A stretch of DNA of 64,000 nucleotides. It comes from Vibrio renipiscarius. Its GTDB lineage: Bacteria > Pseudomonadota > Gammaproteobacteria > Enterobacterales > Vibrionaceae. Every line of letters begins with the position of its first letter. Within the stretch, counting starts at the first letter, position 1. Below, piece by piece: positions 9,486-19,922 of the stretch. The notes under the pieces were generated by a model, which was not told the DNA's origin, did no database searches, and worked only from the letters and a program-made list of their open reading frames with translations. Location: the NCBI RefSeq assembly GCF_000827885.1, contig NZ_JTKH01000003.1:372001-436000 (forward strand). The letters are read 5' to 3'. Position numbers and translations under genes: made by a program.

Positions 9486-9794
9486 TTACTCGCCTTCCAT
9501 AAAGTAAAGGTCAGGAAGGCTATCTAAATGCTCAGAATAACGCTTCAAATTAAATTCTCCGCCATTTTTCATCACGTCAAAAATCTCAATCGAAACGGCG
9601 CAAGCCATCATCGCGACCGCATCATCACGGCTTGTACCACTCATTCGTAAGCGCATTAGCGTTTCAGTGACCTTCACTGGATTGCGATCTTCAAGTTGAT
9701 TCTCAATCACTTCAATCAGATCCGCTTCTTGTAATACTTGGTTTTCATCTGTCACAGGGTTGTACCTTAAACTTTGCACTTGAATTTTCGCCAC
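9486..9794 (-). CDS. Small uncharacterised protein (102 aa)
   Basis: I do not recognise a named family. The protein is soluble, acidic and probably helical. It has no signal peptide, membrane segment or Cys-based metal site. Its middle (ETLMRLRMSGTSRDDAVAMMACAVSIEIFDVMKNG) reads like a helical bundle of the small DUF1841-type or plant-pathogen-independent hypothetical proteins common in Vibrio, but this is only an impression. It ends before gsk, in the same orientation, with 92 bp between its stop and the gsk start; co-transcription with gsk is possible. Confidence 0.7.
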   Translation of the reverse strand: MAKIQVQSLRYNPVTDENQVLQEADLIEVIENQLEDRNPVKVTETLMRLRMSGTSRDDAVAMMACAVSIEIFDVMKNGGEFNLKRYSEHLDSLPDLYFMEGE

Positions 9795-10095
9795 TATGCC
9801 ATATATAGAAAGTGAATACCCCTACTAGTTATCAATGCGCCCAGGTTACCGATACCGCTCTACGGCGAGTCAGTACTTGAAATGCCGAGTGGCACTTGCT
9901 CATTGACTCAATCGACGTAACCAACAGGGACACAACGATAAATAGGACGGGGATAACGTTAATAATTGACGCAGATTATTTACACAAAGTGGTTAAAAAC
10001 CCTCAAATTCGAAGTGTGATTTCGATCTCGGATCTGTCACCGCGAAATGCTTTCTGTTAGAATCTGCCTCCAGTAAATTTTTGTGGTGTTAAGCA
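9795..10095. other. Intergenic region holding the divergent promoters of the 102-aa gene and mnmA
   Basis: About 300 bp with no credible reading frame. A possible mnmA -10 box is TAGAAT at 10058-10063 (15-25 bp before a likely leader start), but the -35 (TGTCAC at 10035) is weak. No operator palindrome was recognised. Confidence 0.35.
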
Positions 10096-11217
10096 ATGTC
10101 TGAGAACTGTATTGACAACAGTCAAAAGAAAGTCATCGTTGGTATGTCTGGCGGTGTTGATTCATCGGTTTCTGCGTATCTTCTAAAAGAGCAAGGCTAT
10201 CAAGTTGAAGGCCTTTTCATGAAGAACTGGGAAGAAGACGACAACGAAGAATACTGTACCGCGGCCCAAGATCTCGCCGATGCACAGGAAGTTTGTGACA
10301 AGCTTGGCATCCATCTGCACAAAATTAACTTTGCGGCAGAATATTGGGACAACGTGTTCGAGTACTTCCTTGAAGAATACAAAGCGGGCCGTACTCCAAA
10401 CCCAGATATTCTTTGTAATAAAGAAATCAAGTTTAAAGCGTTTTTAGAATACGCTGACGAAGTGCTTGATGCTGATTACATCGCAATGGGTCACTATGTT
10501 GATCGCTCTTTCCCACAAAACGGTGAAAAACCGCAAATGCTACGTGGTAAAGACAGCAACAAAGACCAAAGCTACTTCTTGTACACACTAAGCCATGAGC
10601 AAGTTGCACGTAGTCTATTCCCAGTGGGTCACATTGAGAAACCAGAAGTTCGCCGCATTGCGGAAGAGCAAGGCCTCATTACTGCGAAGAAGAAAGACTC
10701 AACGGGCATCTGCTTTATCGGCGAACGTAAGTTTACCGACTTCCTAGGCCGTTATTTACCCGCACAGCCAGGTAAAATCGAAACGCCTGAAGGTCAAATC
10801 ATTGGTGAACACCAAGGTTTGATGTACCACACACTGGGTCAGCGTAAAGGCCTGCATATTGGCGGCCAAAAAGGCGGCGGTGGTAATGAAGACCCATGGT
10901 ACGTGGCAGAAAAAGATCTGAAACGTAACGTATTGATCGCTGTACAAGGTGCAGACCACCCACTTTTGAAATCTAATGGTCTGGTTGCATCACAATTACA
11001 CTGGGTCGATCGTACGCCAATCAAAGAAGCGCTAAAATGTTCAGTGAAAACACGTTATCGTCAAAGTGACATTCCGTGCACCATCATTCCCGTTGATGAT
11101 AACACCATCAAAGTGATTTTTGACGAACCACAAGTCGCGGTAACCCCAGGGCAATCCGCTGTATTCTACCAAGGTGATGTCTGTCTTGGTGGTGGTATCA
11201 TCGAACAACGCATTTAA
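10096..11217 (+). CDS. mnmA: tRNA-specific 2-thiouridylase MnmA
   Basis: MnmA adds sulfur to U34 of tRNA-Lys, -Glu and -Gln, receiving persulfide sulfur through the Tus relay. It has 373 residues. The PP-loop [15 protein letters not shown] is at residues ~16-30; the catalytic Cys pair are in [12 protein letters not shown] (about residue 106) and [12 protein letters not shown] (about residue 206). [10 protein letters not shown] substrate motif and a C-terminal beta-barrel ending GGGIIEQ are also present. It is followed 28 bp later by hflD, as in enterobacteria. Confidence 0.96.
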   Translation: MSENCIDNSQKKVIVGMSGGVDSSVSAYLLKEQGYQVEGLFMKNWEEDDNEEYCTAAQDLADAQEVCDKLGIHLHKINFAAEYWDNVFEYFLEEYKAGRTPNPDILCNKEIKFKAFLEYADEVLDADYIAMGHYVDRSFPQNGEKPQMLRGKDSNKDQSYFLYTLSHEQVARSLFPVGHIEKPEVRRIAEEQGLITAKKKDSTGICFIGERKFTDFLGRYLPAQPGKIETPEGQIIGEHQGLMYHTLGQRKGLHIGGQKGGGGNEDPWYVAEKDLKRNVLIAVQGADHPLLKSNGLVASQLHWVDRTPIKEALKCSVKTRYRQSDIPCTIIPVDDNTIKVIFDEPQVAVTPGQSAVFYQGDVCLGGGIIEQRI

Positions 11218-11245
11218 CAGACGTATAATTTAGGAGTAACTCTAC

Positions 11246-11863
11246 GTGGCGAACACTCTTTACGACCGCACAATTGCATTTGCCGGCATTTGCCAAGCAG
11301 TGGCTTTGGTTCAGCAAGCAGCAAAGGACGGTCAGTGTGACTCAGACGCGTTTGAAACTTCATTAAAAGCGATTCTGAATATCAGCCCAAGCAATACCCT
11401 TGCGGTATTTGGCCAAGAAGCCAATTTAAAACTTGGGCTTGAGTGCCTAGTTCAAGGCATTGACAGCACACCAAACGGCAGTGAAATTACACGTTACATC
11501 ATCAGTCTTATGGCGCTTGAGCGCAAACTAAGCGCCCGTAACGATGCAATGTCTCAGCTCGGTGATCGCTTAAAAATGCTTGAACGCCAAACCGATCATT
11601 TTTCGTTAACCGACGATCAAATGATGAGCAACCTTGCCAGCGTTTATCTTGATGTAGTAAGCCCAATCGGGCCTCGAATCCAAGTAACGGGCACCCCATC
11701 AATATTGCAACAATCAGGAAACCAACACAAAGTACGCGCCTTGCTGCTTTCAGGGATCCGCTGTGCCGTATTGTGGCGCCAAGTGGGTGGCAAGCGTCGT
11801 CATCTCGTTTTTGGTCGTAAAAAAATGGTTGAGCAGGCTCAAATTCTACTCGCTCGAATGTAA
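11246..11863 (+). CDS. hflD: High frequency lysogenisation protein HflD
   Basis: A peripheral inner-membrane protein; in E. coli it binds lambda CII and lowers its activity. Its native role is unclear. The 205-residue sequence starts [24 protein letters not shown] and ends with the family's [16 protein letters not shown] region. The start is GTG, set by TAGGAGTAA 7 bp upstream. It sits between mnmA and purB, the conserved gammaproteobacterial order. Confidence 0.93.
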   Translation: MANTLYDRTIAFAGICQAVALVQQAAKDGQCDSDAFETSLKAILNISPSNTLAVFGQEANLKLGLECLVQGIDSTPNGSEITRYIISLMALERKLSARNDAMSQLGDRLKMLERQTDHFSLTDDQMMSNLASVYLDVVSPIGPRIQVTGTPSILQQSGNQHKVRALLLSGIRCAVLWRQVGGKRRHLVFGRKKMVEQAQILLARM

Positions 11864-11879
11864 ATACGAATAAATCTAT

Positions 11880-11910
11880 CGCTCGCGTTCATTGCGGGCG
11901 GTTTTTTTTG
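11880..11910 (+). terminator. Intrinsic terminator after mnmA-hflD
   Basis: The stem CGCTCGC / GCGGGCG (one T-G pair) with a 7-nt loop is followed by eight T residues, 17 bp past the hflD stop. Confidence 0.85.
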
Positions 11911-11915
11911 ACTAA

Positions 11916-13385
<1,470 letters not shown>

Positions 13386-13422
13386 GCACTCTTTGTACGC
13401 CATTTAGGCTTACGCGAATGTA

Positions 13423-13451
13423 AAAAAAGGCTTTCTTCGGAAAGCCTTTTT
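13423..13451. terminator. Bidirectional terminator between purB and the DUF3833 operon
   Basis: The stem AAAAGGCTTTC / GAAAGCCTTTT with a short TTCG-like loop has A residues on one side and T residues on the other. It ends purB on the plus strand and the eight-gene operon on the minus strand. Confidence 0.88.
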
Positions 13452-13459
13452 GTTGGGTG

Positions 13460-14035
13460 TCATTTGCTGATCTTATCTTGCTTATGCGTTATTTGGATTT
13501 TGGTGGGGGTTGGGGATTTTTGGAAGAAAATCGTTACTTGACCCACCTCGACACCAAACTTGCTGATTTTGGTGATGTTAAAAAGATGATTATCATCTTG
13601 ACGGTATAGCCAATCATCCATTGATACCACAGTAGAAGAATCGCCATAAGGCAGGATTAAGTCATATTGCCATTGCATCGCATTGCCACGCTCTTCACCC
13701 AATGCAATGCCGACCACGTCCCCTGCGGTGCCTTGATATTTCTTTTCAGACAGCTTATCGATTTGCCACACCCGACGCTGCGTCTCACCATCATCAAAAA
13801 CAAAATCTTCTTCCAGTGTGAGACGGTTTTCAACCACCTTACCAACAATCACGACTTCAAAACGTCGAGTCTGTTTGCCACTAAAATCTTGTACCATGCC
13901 CCATGCGATAACAGAACCTGAAAAGTATTCGAATAAGTCAAAACGACGCTCACTGTCATCATAATCCTCAAGCTGAGCACCACATCCAAATAAAAGGCTG
14001 CAAAATAGAATGGTGATAGCGAATTTTGTTTTCAT
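13460..14035 (-). CDS. DUF3833 family lipoprotein
   Basis: A 191-residue predicted lipoprotein: the signal MKTKFAITILFCSLLFGC ends in a lipobox with the acylated Cys at residue 18. The family DUF3833 is of unknown function and is nearly always the last gene of cfa/SDR-type operons like this one. The mature part is beta-rich (FSGSVIAWGMVQDFSGKQTRRF near residue 38-60), suggesting a small periplasmic barrel. Its ATG shares one base with the stop of the preceding gene. Confidence 0.85.
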   Translation of the reverse strand: MKTKFAITILFCSLLFGCGAQLEDYDDSERRFDLFEYFSGSVIAWGMVQDFSGKQTRRFEVVIVGKVVENRLTLEEDFVFDDGETQRRVWQIDKLSEKKYQGTAGDVVGIALGEERGNAMQWQYDLILPYGDSSTVVSMDDWLYRQDDNHLFNITKISKFGVEVGQVTIFFQKSPTPTKIQITHKQDKISK

Positions 14036-14640
14036 TATTTTATCCCTATGAGTTCACGCCTTAAATCCGCGTATTCTGTCTCCGGAGACAACCAAATTGC
14101 CAAGAAGGCGTCATTCAATTGTTCATCATCAATGCGCCCAAGTAACCGATCATTTGGCAACCCCACAGAATAGTAGAATTGGCCGATCTGCCCATTCGTA
14201 ACGTAAGTCAGCTGCTGCCCTTTTTTCACACTCGGAAAAATAGTGCCCAGCCGATTTATCCAATCTTTCGCTTGCGCTTGGTCATAGCCAAGTTTGAGCC
14301 ACTGATCGTACGTCGCATCCAGTAACTGCGCCTGGCTGATACTGCGTTGATATTCAATATTGAGCGCTAAGGGATGCGGGCTGAGATCTTGGCTTATTTC
14401 ATATTGTCCGCTCGGAGTGAGTAACGTTGAGGTATAGACATCAAAAAAAAACACACTTAATTGAGCTTGGCCTACGGGTTTCCATGCTTTCCAATCATCT
14501 TGGCTAATCACTCCAGCGATCCCTGTCGCGGATGCAGTAACGCAGTGAAAAAACAAAAAAGTGCCGGTTAATAAACGTAACCAATACAGGCCGATTTTGG
14601 ATAGGCTGAATCGGACCCTAAGCCCTGCTTGTCTTTTCAT
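14035..14640 (-). CDS. Chalcone isomerase-like periplasmic protein
   Basis: This is a 201-residue protein with a basic N-terminus and one hydrophobic segment (residues ~17-40) that reads as a signal peptide or anchor. The rest resembles the bacterial chalcone-isomerase-like family: VGQAQLSVFFFDVYTSTLLTPSG, then SPHPLALNIEYQRSIS and a C-terminal FLAIWLSPET. Bacterial members mostly lack flavonoid activity; the function here is unknown, possibly lipid or fatty-acid binding. It overlaps the upstream DUF2878 gene by 23 bp. Confidence 0.8.
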   Translation of the reverse strand: MKRQAGLRVRFSLSKIGLYWLRLLTGTFLFFHCVTASATGIAGVISQDDWKAWKPVGQAQLSVFFFDVYTSTLLTPSGQYEISQDLSPHPLALNIEYQRSISQAQLLDATYDQWLKLGYDQAQAKDWINRLGTIFPSVKKGQQLTYVTNGQIGQFYYSVGLPNDRLLGRIDDEQLNDAFLAIWLSPETEYADLRRELIGIK

Positions 14641-15169
14641 CTTTTAACATCCTTACGCACAACATCGTCACCGCGGTCCAACCAATAAAAAGCCAGCCGA
14701 GCGTTGGGAGTAAGGCGTAGCCAAACGTCACCGCATCGAGTTTCGATCCCGCCCAATAGCTCAAGCTGCCCGATATGCCCCCCATCATAGATACGAGCGC
14801 TAAAGGATAACGACTCACTATGGGGACTAAAAACTGCACATACCACATGAAAATGGCCCATAACGCCATGAGCCAGAGGGGAAGAACACTCCTCTTGAAA
14901 TCACTCCCTAAGTCATTCTCGACACCACTCTCGAAAACGAAGACACCGATTTGCTGATTCAACACATCGAAGCTAATACCAATTAAGCAAAGTAGCCCCC
15001 ACTTACGCCATTGGAGCCATCGATATTTCGCGCTCACACCGAGGGTTAAGAGCACAGCGGCAACGGTCAACCATTGCCATTTATCCGCTCCCACTACCGC
15101 GAGAAACCACGTAACTTGAAACCAGGTCGATACCAGCAGAAACCGTTTAAACTCGCTCACGCGTGGCAC
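14618..15169 (-). CDS. DUF2878 membrane protein
   Basis: A 183-residue inner-membrane protein with about five hydrophobic segments (for example WFQVTWFLAVVGADKWQWL, SVLPLWLMALWAIFMWYV, GYALLPTLGWLFIGWTAVTML). The W/G pattern matches DUF2878, a family seen almost only in this operon type. The start is GTG immediately after the cfa stop (no gap). The function is unknown. Confidence 0.8.
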   Translation of the reverse strand: MPRVSEFKRFLLVSTWFQVTWFLAVVGADKWQWLTVAAVLLTLGVSAKYRWLQWRKWGLLCLIGISFDVLNQQIGVFVFESGVENDLGSDFKRSVLPLWLMALWAIFMWYVQFLVPIVSRYPLALVSMMGGISGSLSYWAGSKLDAVTFGYALLPTLGWLFIGWTAVTMLCVRMLKDEKTSRA

Positions 15170-16411
15170 CTAGGGCCTTTGAAAGGTCATGTGCACGGTA
15201 CTGATGGTTTTCGCGCGAAAGCCCCCCTCGCAATAGCAGAAATAGTAGTTCCACATTCTGATAAAGCGCTCATCAAAACCAAGCGTCTTAACGGTATCCA
15301 AGTGCTGGTTAAACGCCTGACGCCAACAGTGAAGGGTTTGCCCATAATCTTCACCAATGTCGAACAAATCACGCACAACCAAGTCACTGTTAGTTGTTGC
15401 TGCTTGGGTTAACGCGGTGATCGACGGCAAAAAGCCTCCGGGGAAAATATATTTCTGAATAAAGTCGACACTATTGCTGTAACTTTTGTAGCGTTGATCC
15501 GCAATGGTAATCGCTTGTATTGCCATCAAACCTTGAGGTTTGAGCAAAGACTGACATTGACGAATATACGAAGGCAAAAACGCTTTACCAACGGCTTCAA
15601 TCATTTCTATCGAGACCAATTTATCAAACTCACCGGTTAACAAGCGGTAGTCTTGTTTTAATAACGTAATTTGCGACGACAAACCCAACTGCTCTATTTT
15701 GTCTTTTGCGTAATCAAATTGAGCATCTGATATCGTCGTCGTGGTGACTTTACAGCCGTAAGTTTGCGCCATGTAAATCGCCATTGCGCCCCAACCGGTC
15801 CCAATTTCAATCACATGATCCGTCGCTTTTAATTGCAATTGTTGACACAAACGTTCCATTTTATTTATTTGTGCTTGCGCGAGAGAGTCACTCGGAGACT
15901 GAAACAGAGCCGACGAATACAGCATATTTTCATCAAGAAAGGTCTGGTATAACTCGTTACTCAAATCGTAATGCGCCGAAATATTTTTCTCCGAATTCTC
16001 CACCGTATTTCGGTTTAACCAATGATTAAATTTATTTAATAAAGTAGAAAGAAAGCTGCTGCGATTCTCAATGGTATCTAACGCGCCCATGTTCAACGCC
16101 ATGAGTTCCATAAGAGCCGTCAAGTCAGGTGTCTCCCACCATCCATCCATATAACTTTCCGCCGCGGCAATACTGCCGCCCTTCAATAAGCGACTGTAGA
16201 AGGCTGGATTTCTGACAATAATGACCGCAGCAGGCTGACCAGATTGTGGCTCGCCAAATCGCTCACGCTGCACCACATCCCCCACTGCAAATTCTTCAAC
16301 AATGCTCAATGTGCCTACAGACAATTTATTTAGGCAACTAAACGCGATACTGCGCGAGGTTTTATCTAACGTACTCAGCTGCTTAGGAAAGTCTAAAGTT
16401 TGAGTGGTCAT
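15170..16411 (-). CDS. cfa: Cyclopropane-fatty-acyl-phospholipid synthase family methyltransferase
   Basis: A SAM-dependent enzyme that methylates cis double bonds of membrane phospholipid acyl chains to form cyclopropane or related fatty acids. The 413-residue protein has an N-terminal lipid-binding region, NISAHYDLSNELYQTFLDENMLYS-type substrate segment near residues 145-168, the SAM motif VIEIGTGWGAMA, the LVSIEMIEAVG segment, and FIQKYIFPGG. The ATG at 16411 has AGGAT upstream and is 4 bp after the DUF1365 stop. This is the operon-type paralogue; relatives near SDR/FAD/DUF1365 genes may make modified (for example furan) fatty acids, which is an inference. Confidence 0.88.
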   Translation of the reverse strand: MTTQTLDFPKQLSTLDKTSRSIAFSCLNKLSVGTLSIVEEFAVGDVVQRERFGEPQSGQPAAVIIVRNPAFYSRLLKGGSIAAAESYMDGWWETPDLTALMELMALNMGALDTIENRSSFLSTLLNKFNHWLNRNTVENSEKNISAHYDLSNELYQTFLDENMLYSSALFQSPSDSLAQAQINKMERLCQQLQLKATDHVIEIGTGWGAMAIYMAQTYGCKVTTTTISDAQFDYAKDKIEQLGLSSQITLLKQDYRLLTGEFDKLVSIEMIEAVGKAFLPSYIRQCQSLLKPQGLMAIQAITIADQRYKSYSNSVDFIQKYIFPGGFLPSITALTQAATTNSDLVVRDLFDIGEDYGQTLHCWRQAFNQHLDTVKTLGFDERFIRMWNYYFCYCEGGFRAKTISTVHMTFQRP

Positions 16412-16415
16412 AATC

Positions 16416-17219
16416 CTATGCTCCTTGCTTATCATTATTATTCTCGTGATGTGATTCTTGTACCGCACTTTTAGACAGGTGCTGAGACGGCGGTGGCACA
16501 GAAACGGAAGAATGGTCGTAAATCGGCGCGCCTTTCCGCCATAACTTAAAGGCATGCCAATAAATACCGATGGTGACTTTAACGGCCATTATCGGGGTTG
16601 AAATTAAGTGCTTGAGCAGGCTTTTTGAACAGAGTGGTGTTTTTTCCATTAGCAATGTCGCATCAAATTCTTTGCGATCTCGATGGCATTCCAAATGGAC
16701 ATTAAGTCTGTCATTCAGTGGTTTTATACGCCAATGGTACTGCTGCTCAATCGGATTGAAGGGGGAAACATGAAACGCCTTCTCATGTTGCCAGCGACCG
16801 CTTTCTGTCGCGGGTATTGCGTAATAATGACGCTCATTCCAGGGCGTATTACTGACCTCTGCCAACAGATAGCACCACTGGTCGTTCTCATCATAGAGAT
16901 AGTAGAAATTAACCGGACTGAAATAGACCCCCAAATAACGCAGATGAATAACGGCCTCCACGCGACCAGTTAACGCCTCTCCCGTCAATTCGCAGACTTT
17001 ATCTTGTACCGCTTGCTTTAAGTTACCTTCACCAAGGTAATCAGCACGACGAAAGCGAGCCCAATGCCACCAGCGCTTTCCCATCCCCCACACCTGACCA
17101 AATACCACGTCGGTTTCATCCAAGTCCAAACAAGGCATAAAGAGTGGGTAGTTCAGTGAATGAGTGACCGGTGAGAGCCTTCTGTGCCGCACCGTGCCAA
17201 CCAATAGCGCACTTTTCAT
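16416..17219 (-). CDS. DUF1365 family protein
   Basis: A 267-residue cytoplasmic protein beginning MKSALLVGTVRHRRLSPVTH, with the family's YPLFMPCLDLDE, RADYLGEGN, LRYLGVYFSPVNFYYLYD and EVSNTPWNERHYY stretches. DUF1365 has no proven biochemical role but always pairs with FAD oxidoreductase and cfa genes. The start lies 1 bp after the FAD gene's stop; further upstream in-frame starts would overlap that gene and were not chosen. Confidence 0.88.
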   Translation of the reverse strand: MKSALLVGTVRHRRLSPVTHSLNYPLFMPCLDLDETDVVFGQVWGMGKRWWHWARFRRADYLGEGNLKQAVQDKVCELTGEALTGRVEAVIHLRYLGVYFSPVNFYYLYDENDQWCYLLAEVSNTPWNERHYYAIPATESGRWQHEKAFHVSPFNPIEQQYHWRIKPLNDRLNVHLECHRDRKEFDATLLMEKTPLCSKSLLKHLISTPIMAVKVTIGIYWHAFKLWRKGAPIYDHSSVSVPPPSQHLSKSAVQESHHENNNDKQGA

Positions 17220-17220
17220 A

Positions 17221-18537
17221 CTAAGCCGCTCCCTTAATCTCACCGTTTTTATTGTCGGCATGATCGGAGCCGTCATGTTGAGCGTTCAGTTCTGCAACCA
17301 CATCCAGCGCACTTCTCACACCGTCTTCATGGAATCCGTTGTACCAATAAGCACCACAAAACCAAGTGTGTGTCTTACCGTTAATGCGATGTCTCTGTGC
17401 TTGCGCCTTCATCGACTCAATACTGAACACTGGATGGCTGTATGTGAACGTCCGCAGCACTTTACTCGGGTTGATGTAAGCGTCGCTGTTGAGCGAAACA
17501 CAAAATGTGTGCTCGCAATCGATGTGTTGCAAGATGTTCATGTTATAAGTCAGTGTTGGCGGGGCGGTTTGCGCTTTTCCATTACCGCTTAATTGGTAAT
17601 TCCATGCCGCCCAGGCCGCTTTGCGTTGCGGCAATAGGCATGTATCGGTGTGCAACGTCACGTCATTGTTTTGGTATTCTAAGCCTGACAACACCTCTTG
17701 TTCGTCAGAAGTGACATCATTCAATAGTGATAATGCTTGGTCGCTGTGACAGGCAAAAATGACATGGTCAAACGTGTTAACCACACCGTTCACATGCAGA
17801 TGAACACCATTAAAATCACGCCAAACGGATTGCACAGGAGAAGAAAGATGAATGCGGTCTTTGAAGCCCGCAATGAGCGCCGGAATATATTGCTTCGAGC
17901 CCCCTTTGACGACATACCATTGCGGTCGGTTTACAACATCCAATAAGCCGTGATTTAAGAAGAAGCGTGCAAAAAAGTTTAATGGAAAAGCGCGCATATC
18001 AGCCAATGTCGAAGACCAAATGGCCGCCCCCATAGGCAAAATATAGTTTTCACAGAAATAGTCGTTAAAGTTATTCGCCGTTAGGAAATCACCAAGCGTG
18101 TGCTCATCTTCGGCTTGGCTGCTCTTCGGCTGCGCGGCCTGCGCTTTCACTAATCGATTAAACCGCAAAATATCAAAAATAAAGCCATAAAAACGCGGAT
18201 TGAACCAATTGCGCTTTTGAGCAAATAATGTCCCTAACGTGTGACCATTATATTCTAAACCGTTTGATTGATTGGAAACGCTAAAGCTCATCTCAGTAGC
18301 CAGGCCCTCTACCCCAATCTCATTCATCAAGCGGATAAAATTGGGATAGGTTCTATCGTTATAGACAATAAAGCCGGTATCTACCGCGTATTGCTTATCA
18401 TCCAGTTCTACTTCGACAGTCGCGGTGTGCCCGCCGATATAGTCGTTCGCTTCATAAACGGTCACGTCATGTTTTTTGTGAAGATGATAACCACACGTTA
18501 ACCCAGAAATACCCGTTCCAATAATTGCAATTTTCAT
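17221..18537 (-). CDS. FAD-dependent amine-oxidase-like oxidoreductase
   Basis: A 438-residue flavoprotein with the N-terminal dinucleotide motif IIGTGISGLTCGYHL (residues 4-18), VYEANDYIGGHTATVE and VDTGFIVYNDRTYPNF typical of the amine oxidase/desaturase-like group (COG2907). The C-terminus has FCGAYWYNGFHEDGVRSAL, closing the FAD site. The substrate is unknown; the operon context suggests fatty-acyl or phospholipid modification. It follows the SDR gene by 12 bp. Confidence 0.87.
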   Translation of the reverse strand: MKIAIIGTGISGLTCGYHLHKKHDVTVYEANDYIGGHTATVEVELDDKQYAVDTGFIVYNDRTYPNFIRLMNEIGVEGLATEMSFSVSNQSNGLEYNGHTLGTLFAQKRNWFNPRFYGFIFDILRFNRLVKAQAAQPKSSQAEDEHTLGDFLTANNFNDYFCENYILPMGAAIWSSTLADMRAFPLNFFARFFLNHGLLDVVNRPQWYVVKGGSKQYIPALIAGFKDRIHLSSPVQSVWRDFNGVHLHVNGVVNTFDHVIFACHSDQALSLLNDVTSDEQEVLSGLEYQNNDVTLHTDTCLLPQRKAAWAAWNYQLSGNGKAQTAPPTLTYNMNILQHIDCEHTFCVSLNSDAYINPSKVLRTFTYSHPVFSIESMKAQAQRHRINGKTHTWFCGAYWYNGFHEDGVRSALDVVAELNAQHDGSDHADNKNGEIKGAA

Positions 18538-18549
18538 TCTCTACTTCCT

Positions 18550-19287
18550 TTAATCTTGGGTAAGTTTTGCGGTTAACGCGTTTTGCCAGCGATAAGGTAA
18601 CAAGGCGATAAGACGTAAAATGAGGGTAAATCGTGTCGGGAAATAAAGGTAAGCGCTGCCTTTTTCAATGCCTTTCCTGATTGCACGAGAAGCCTCGTCA
18701 ACATCGACCATGAGTGGCATTGCAAACGTATTTTTTTCCGTTAATGGTGTACGAACAAATCCGGGGTAAACCACGGTGACCTGAATACCTTTTGGTTTTA
18801 ACGTTTGTTGCAACGTTCGAGCCAGGTAACTCACGGCCGATTTCGATGCGCCATACGCCTCAGCACGAGGGAGCGCAAGCTCGCTGGATATTGAACCGAC
18901 AATCACTAAATGTGAGCCTCGCACAAAGCGGGTTTGTGCCGCTTCTATCGCGTGCACAAGCCCCATAACATTCACTTCAAATACACGCCTGATAAGCTGA
19001 CTGTCCAACTCACCTTTTTCGATGTATTCACAATCCCCTGCGTTGAAAATCCACACGTCGGGTTTGCTTTGCATGCTATCGACCATCTGCTGAGTGGCTT
19101 GGCAGTCGGTTAAGTCAAAACACAAGGTTTCTATCATTTCAGGTGACGTTTCAGAAAACCGTGTGAGCTCAGCCAGCGCCTGAGGATTACGCCCACACGC
19201 CACCACTTTCTCCCCTGCCTTGAGATAGTCTTTCGCCAACTGGAAACCAATACCTGATGTTGCACCGGTTATAAATACCGTTTTCAT
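18550..19287 (-). CDS. Short-chain dehydrogenase/reductase (SDR)
   Basis: A 245-residue NAD(P)-dependent oxidoreductase. It shows TGATSGIGFQLA (residues ~6-17), NAG at the centre (IFNAGDCE), and the catalytic YGASKSAVSYLA (Tyr-x3-Lys) with a Ser upstream in VGSISSELALPRAEA. The C-terminus ends in a hydrophobic/basic patch. The start overlaps the preceding gene's stop (ATGA). The substrate is unknown; it is the second gene of the cfa-type operon. Confidence 0.88.
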   Translation of the reverse strand: MKTVFITGATSGIGFQLAKDYLKAGEKVVACGRNPQALAELTRFSETSPEMIETLCFDLTDCQATQQMVDSMQSKPDVWIFNAGDCEYIEKGELDSQLIRRVFEVNVMGLVHAIEAAQTRFVRGSHLVIVGSISSELALPRAEAYGASKSAVSYLARTLQQTLKPKGIQVTVVYPGFVRTPLTEKNTFAMPLMVDVDEASRAIRKGIEKGSAYLYFPTRFTLILRLIALLPYRWQNALTAKLTQD

Positions 19288-19703
19288 TCACCTAATCTCC
19301 GTTTAATGGTGCGAATAACCGAACCGAGTACTGGTATATTTTCGTACAACATTTCACCTAAATCGAAGTAATCGCGGTGATAAATGACTTTTTGGTGAGA
19401 AAATTTGAGGTGGCTAACACCATTGACGTAGATTGTGTGACCGTGTTGGAGTTTTGGGTGTTTGAGGCTCATCGTCCAAGTAATGAAACCCACATCGTCC
19501 TGTTGCAGCTGACTTTTAATATCGAACTGACAAAGCTCGACATTGAGATAGAGCGAATCAAAATACCGTTTTAACTCATCCCATCCCTCTAAGCGATGAG
19601 CCGCATCTTCAAACACCACGTCTTGGTGATAAACCTCTTCAAGAAGATGCAAGTTATCTTTATTCAATTGCTGATAGATCAAACTGACTTTGGTGACATC
19701 CAT
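19284..19703 (-). CDS. NTF2-like (SnoaL-type) protein
   Basis: A 139-residue protein with the cone-shaped NTF2 fold pattern: an N-terminal helix, EEVYHQDVVFEDAAHRLEGWDELKRYF, and beta strands ending in VIYHRDYFDLGEMLYENIPVLG. It is probably a small-molecule binding or isomerase-like subunit. The first gene of the operon, it has a strong GGAGGG ribosome site. Paired TTGTA motifs lie 26-97 bp upstream of its start. Confidence 0.84.
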   Translation of the reverse strand: MDVTKVSLIYQQLNKDNLHLLEEVYHQDVVFEDAAHRLEGWDELKRYFDSLYLNVELCQFDIKSQLQQDDVGFITWTMSLKHPKLQHGHTIYVNGVSHLKFSHQKVIYHRDYFDLGEMLYENIPVLGSVIRTIKRRLGE

Positions 19704-19728
19704 GAACCAAACCCTCCGAACGTTTTTA

Positions 19729-19800
19729 TTGTACAGTTTTTGTTTTTGTATAATTAACTTAGGACACTATCAATAGTTGTACAAATTTTTTTTTGTATAA
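19729..19800 (-). promoter_or_regulatory. Paired TTGTA/TATACAA motifs upstream of the cfa-type operon
   Basis: On the plus strand TTGTACA (19729), TTGTATAA (19746), TTGTACAA (19777) and TTGTATAA (19793) occur as two pairs with about 16-17 bp between starts within a pair and 48 bp between pairs. Long T runs fill the spacers. The TTGTACA core resembles operators of MerR-family B12/light regulators (LitR/CarH type) known to control operons of this kind; that link is inference. Confidence 0.5.
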
Positions 19801-19836
19801 CTTATTCACATTTACGAAATGAAAACACGATGGATC

Positions 19837-19866
19837 AAAAAAGGCTTGGAGATTATCCAAGCCTTT
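19837..19866 (-). terminator. Intrinsic terminator after htpX
   Basis: Minus-strand stem AGGCTTGGA / TCCAAGCCT followed by six T residues, located 57 bp past the htpX stop. Confidence 0.87.
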
Positions 19867-19922
19867 CGATGCGATGTTTCGCTGTATTATATTTTGCTGT
19901 AAGTAAATAGATGAGCGTCTAA

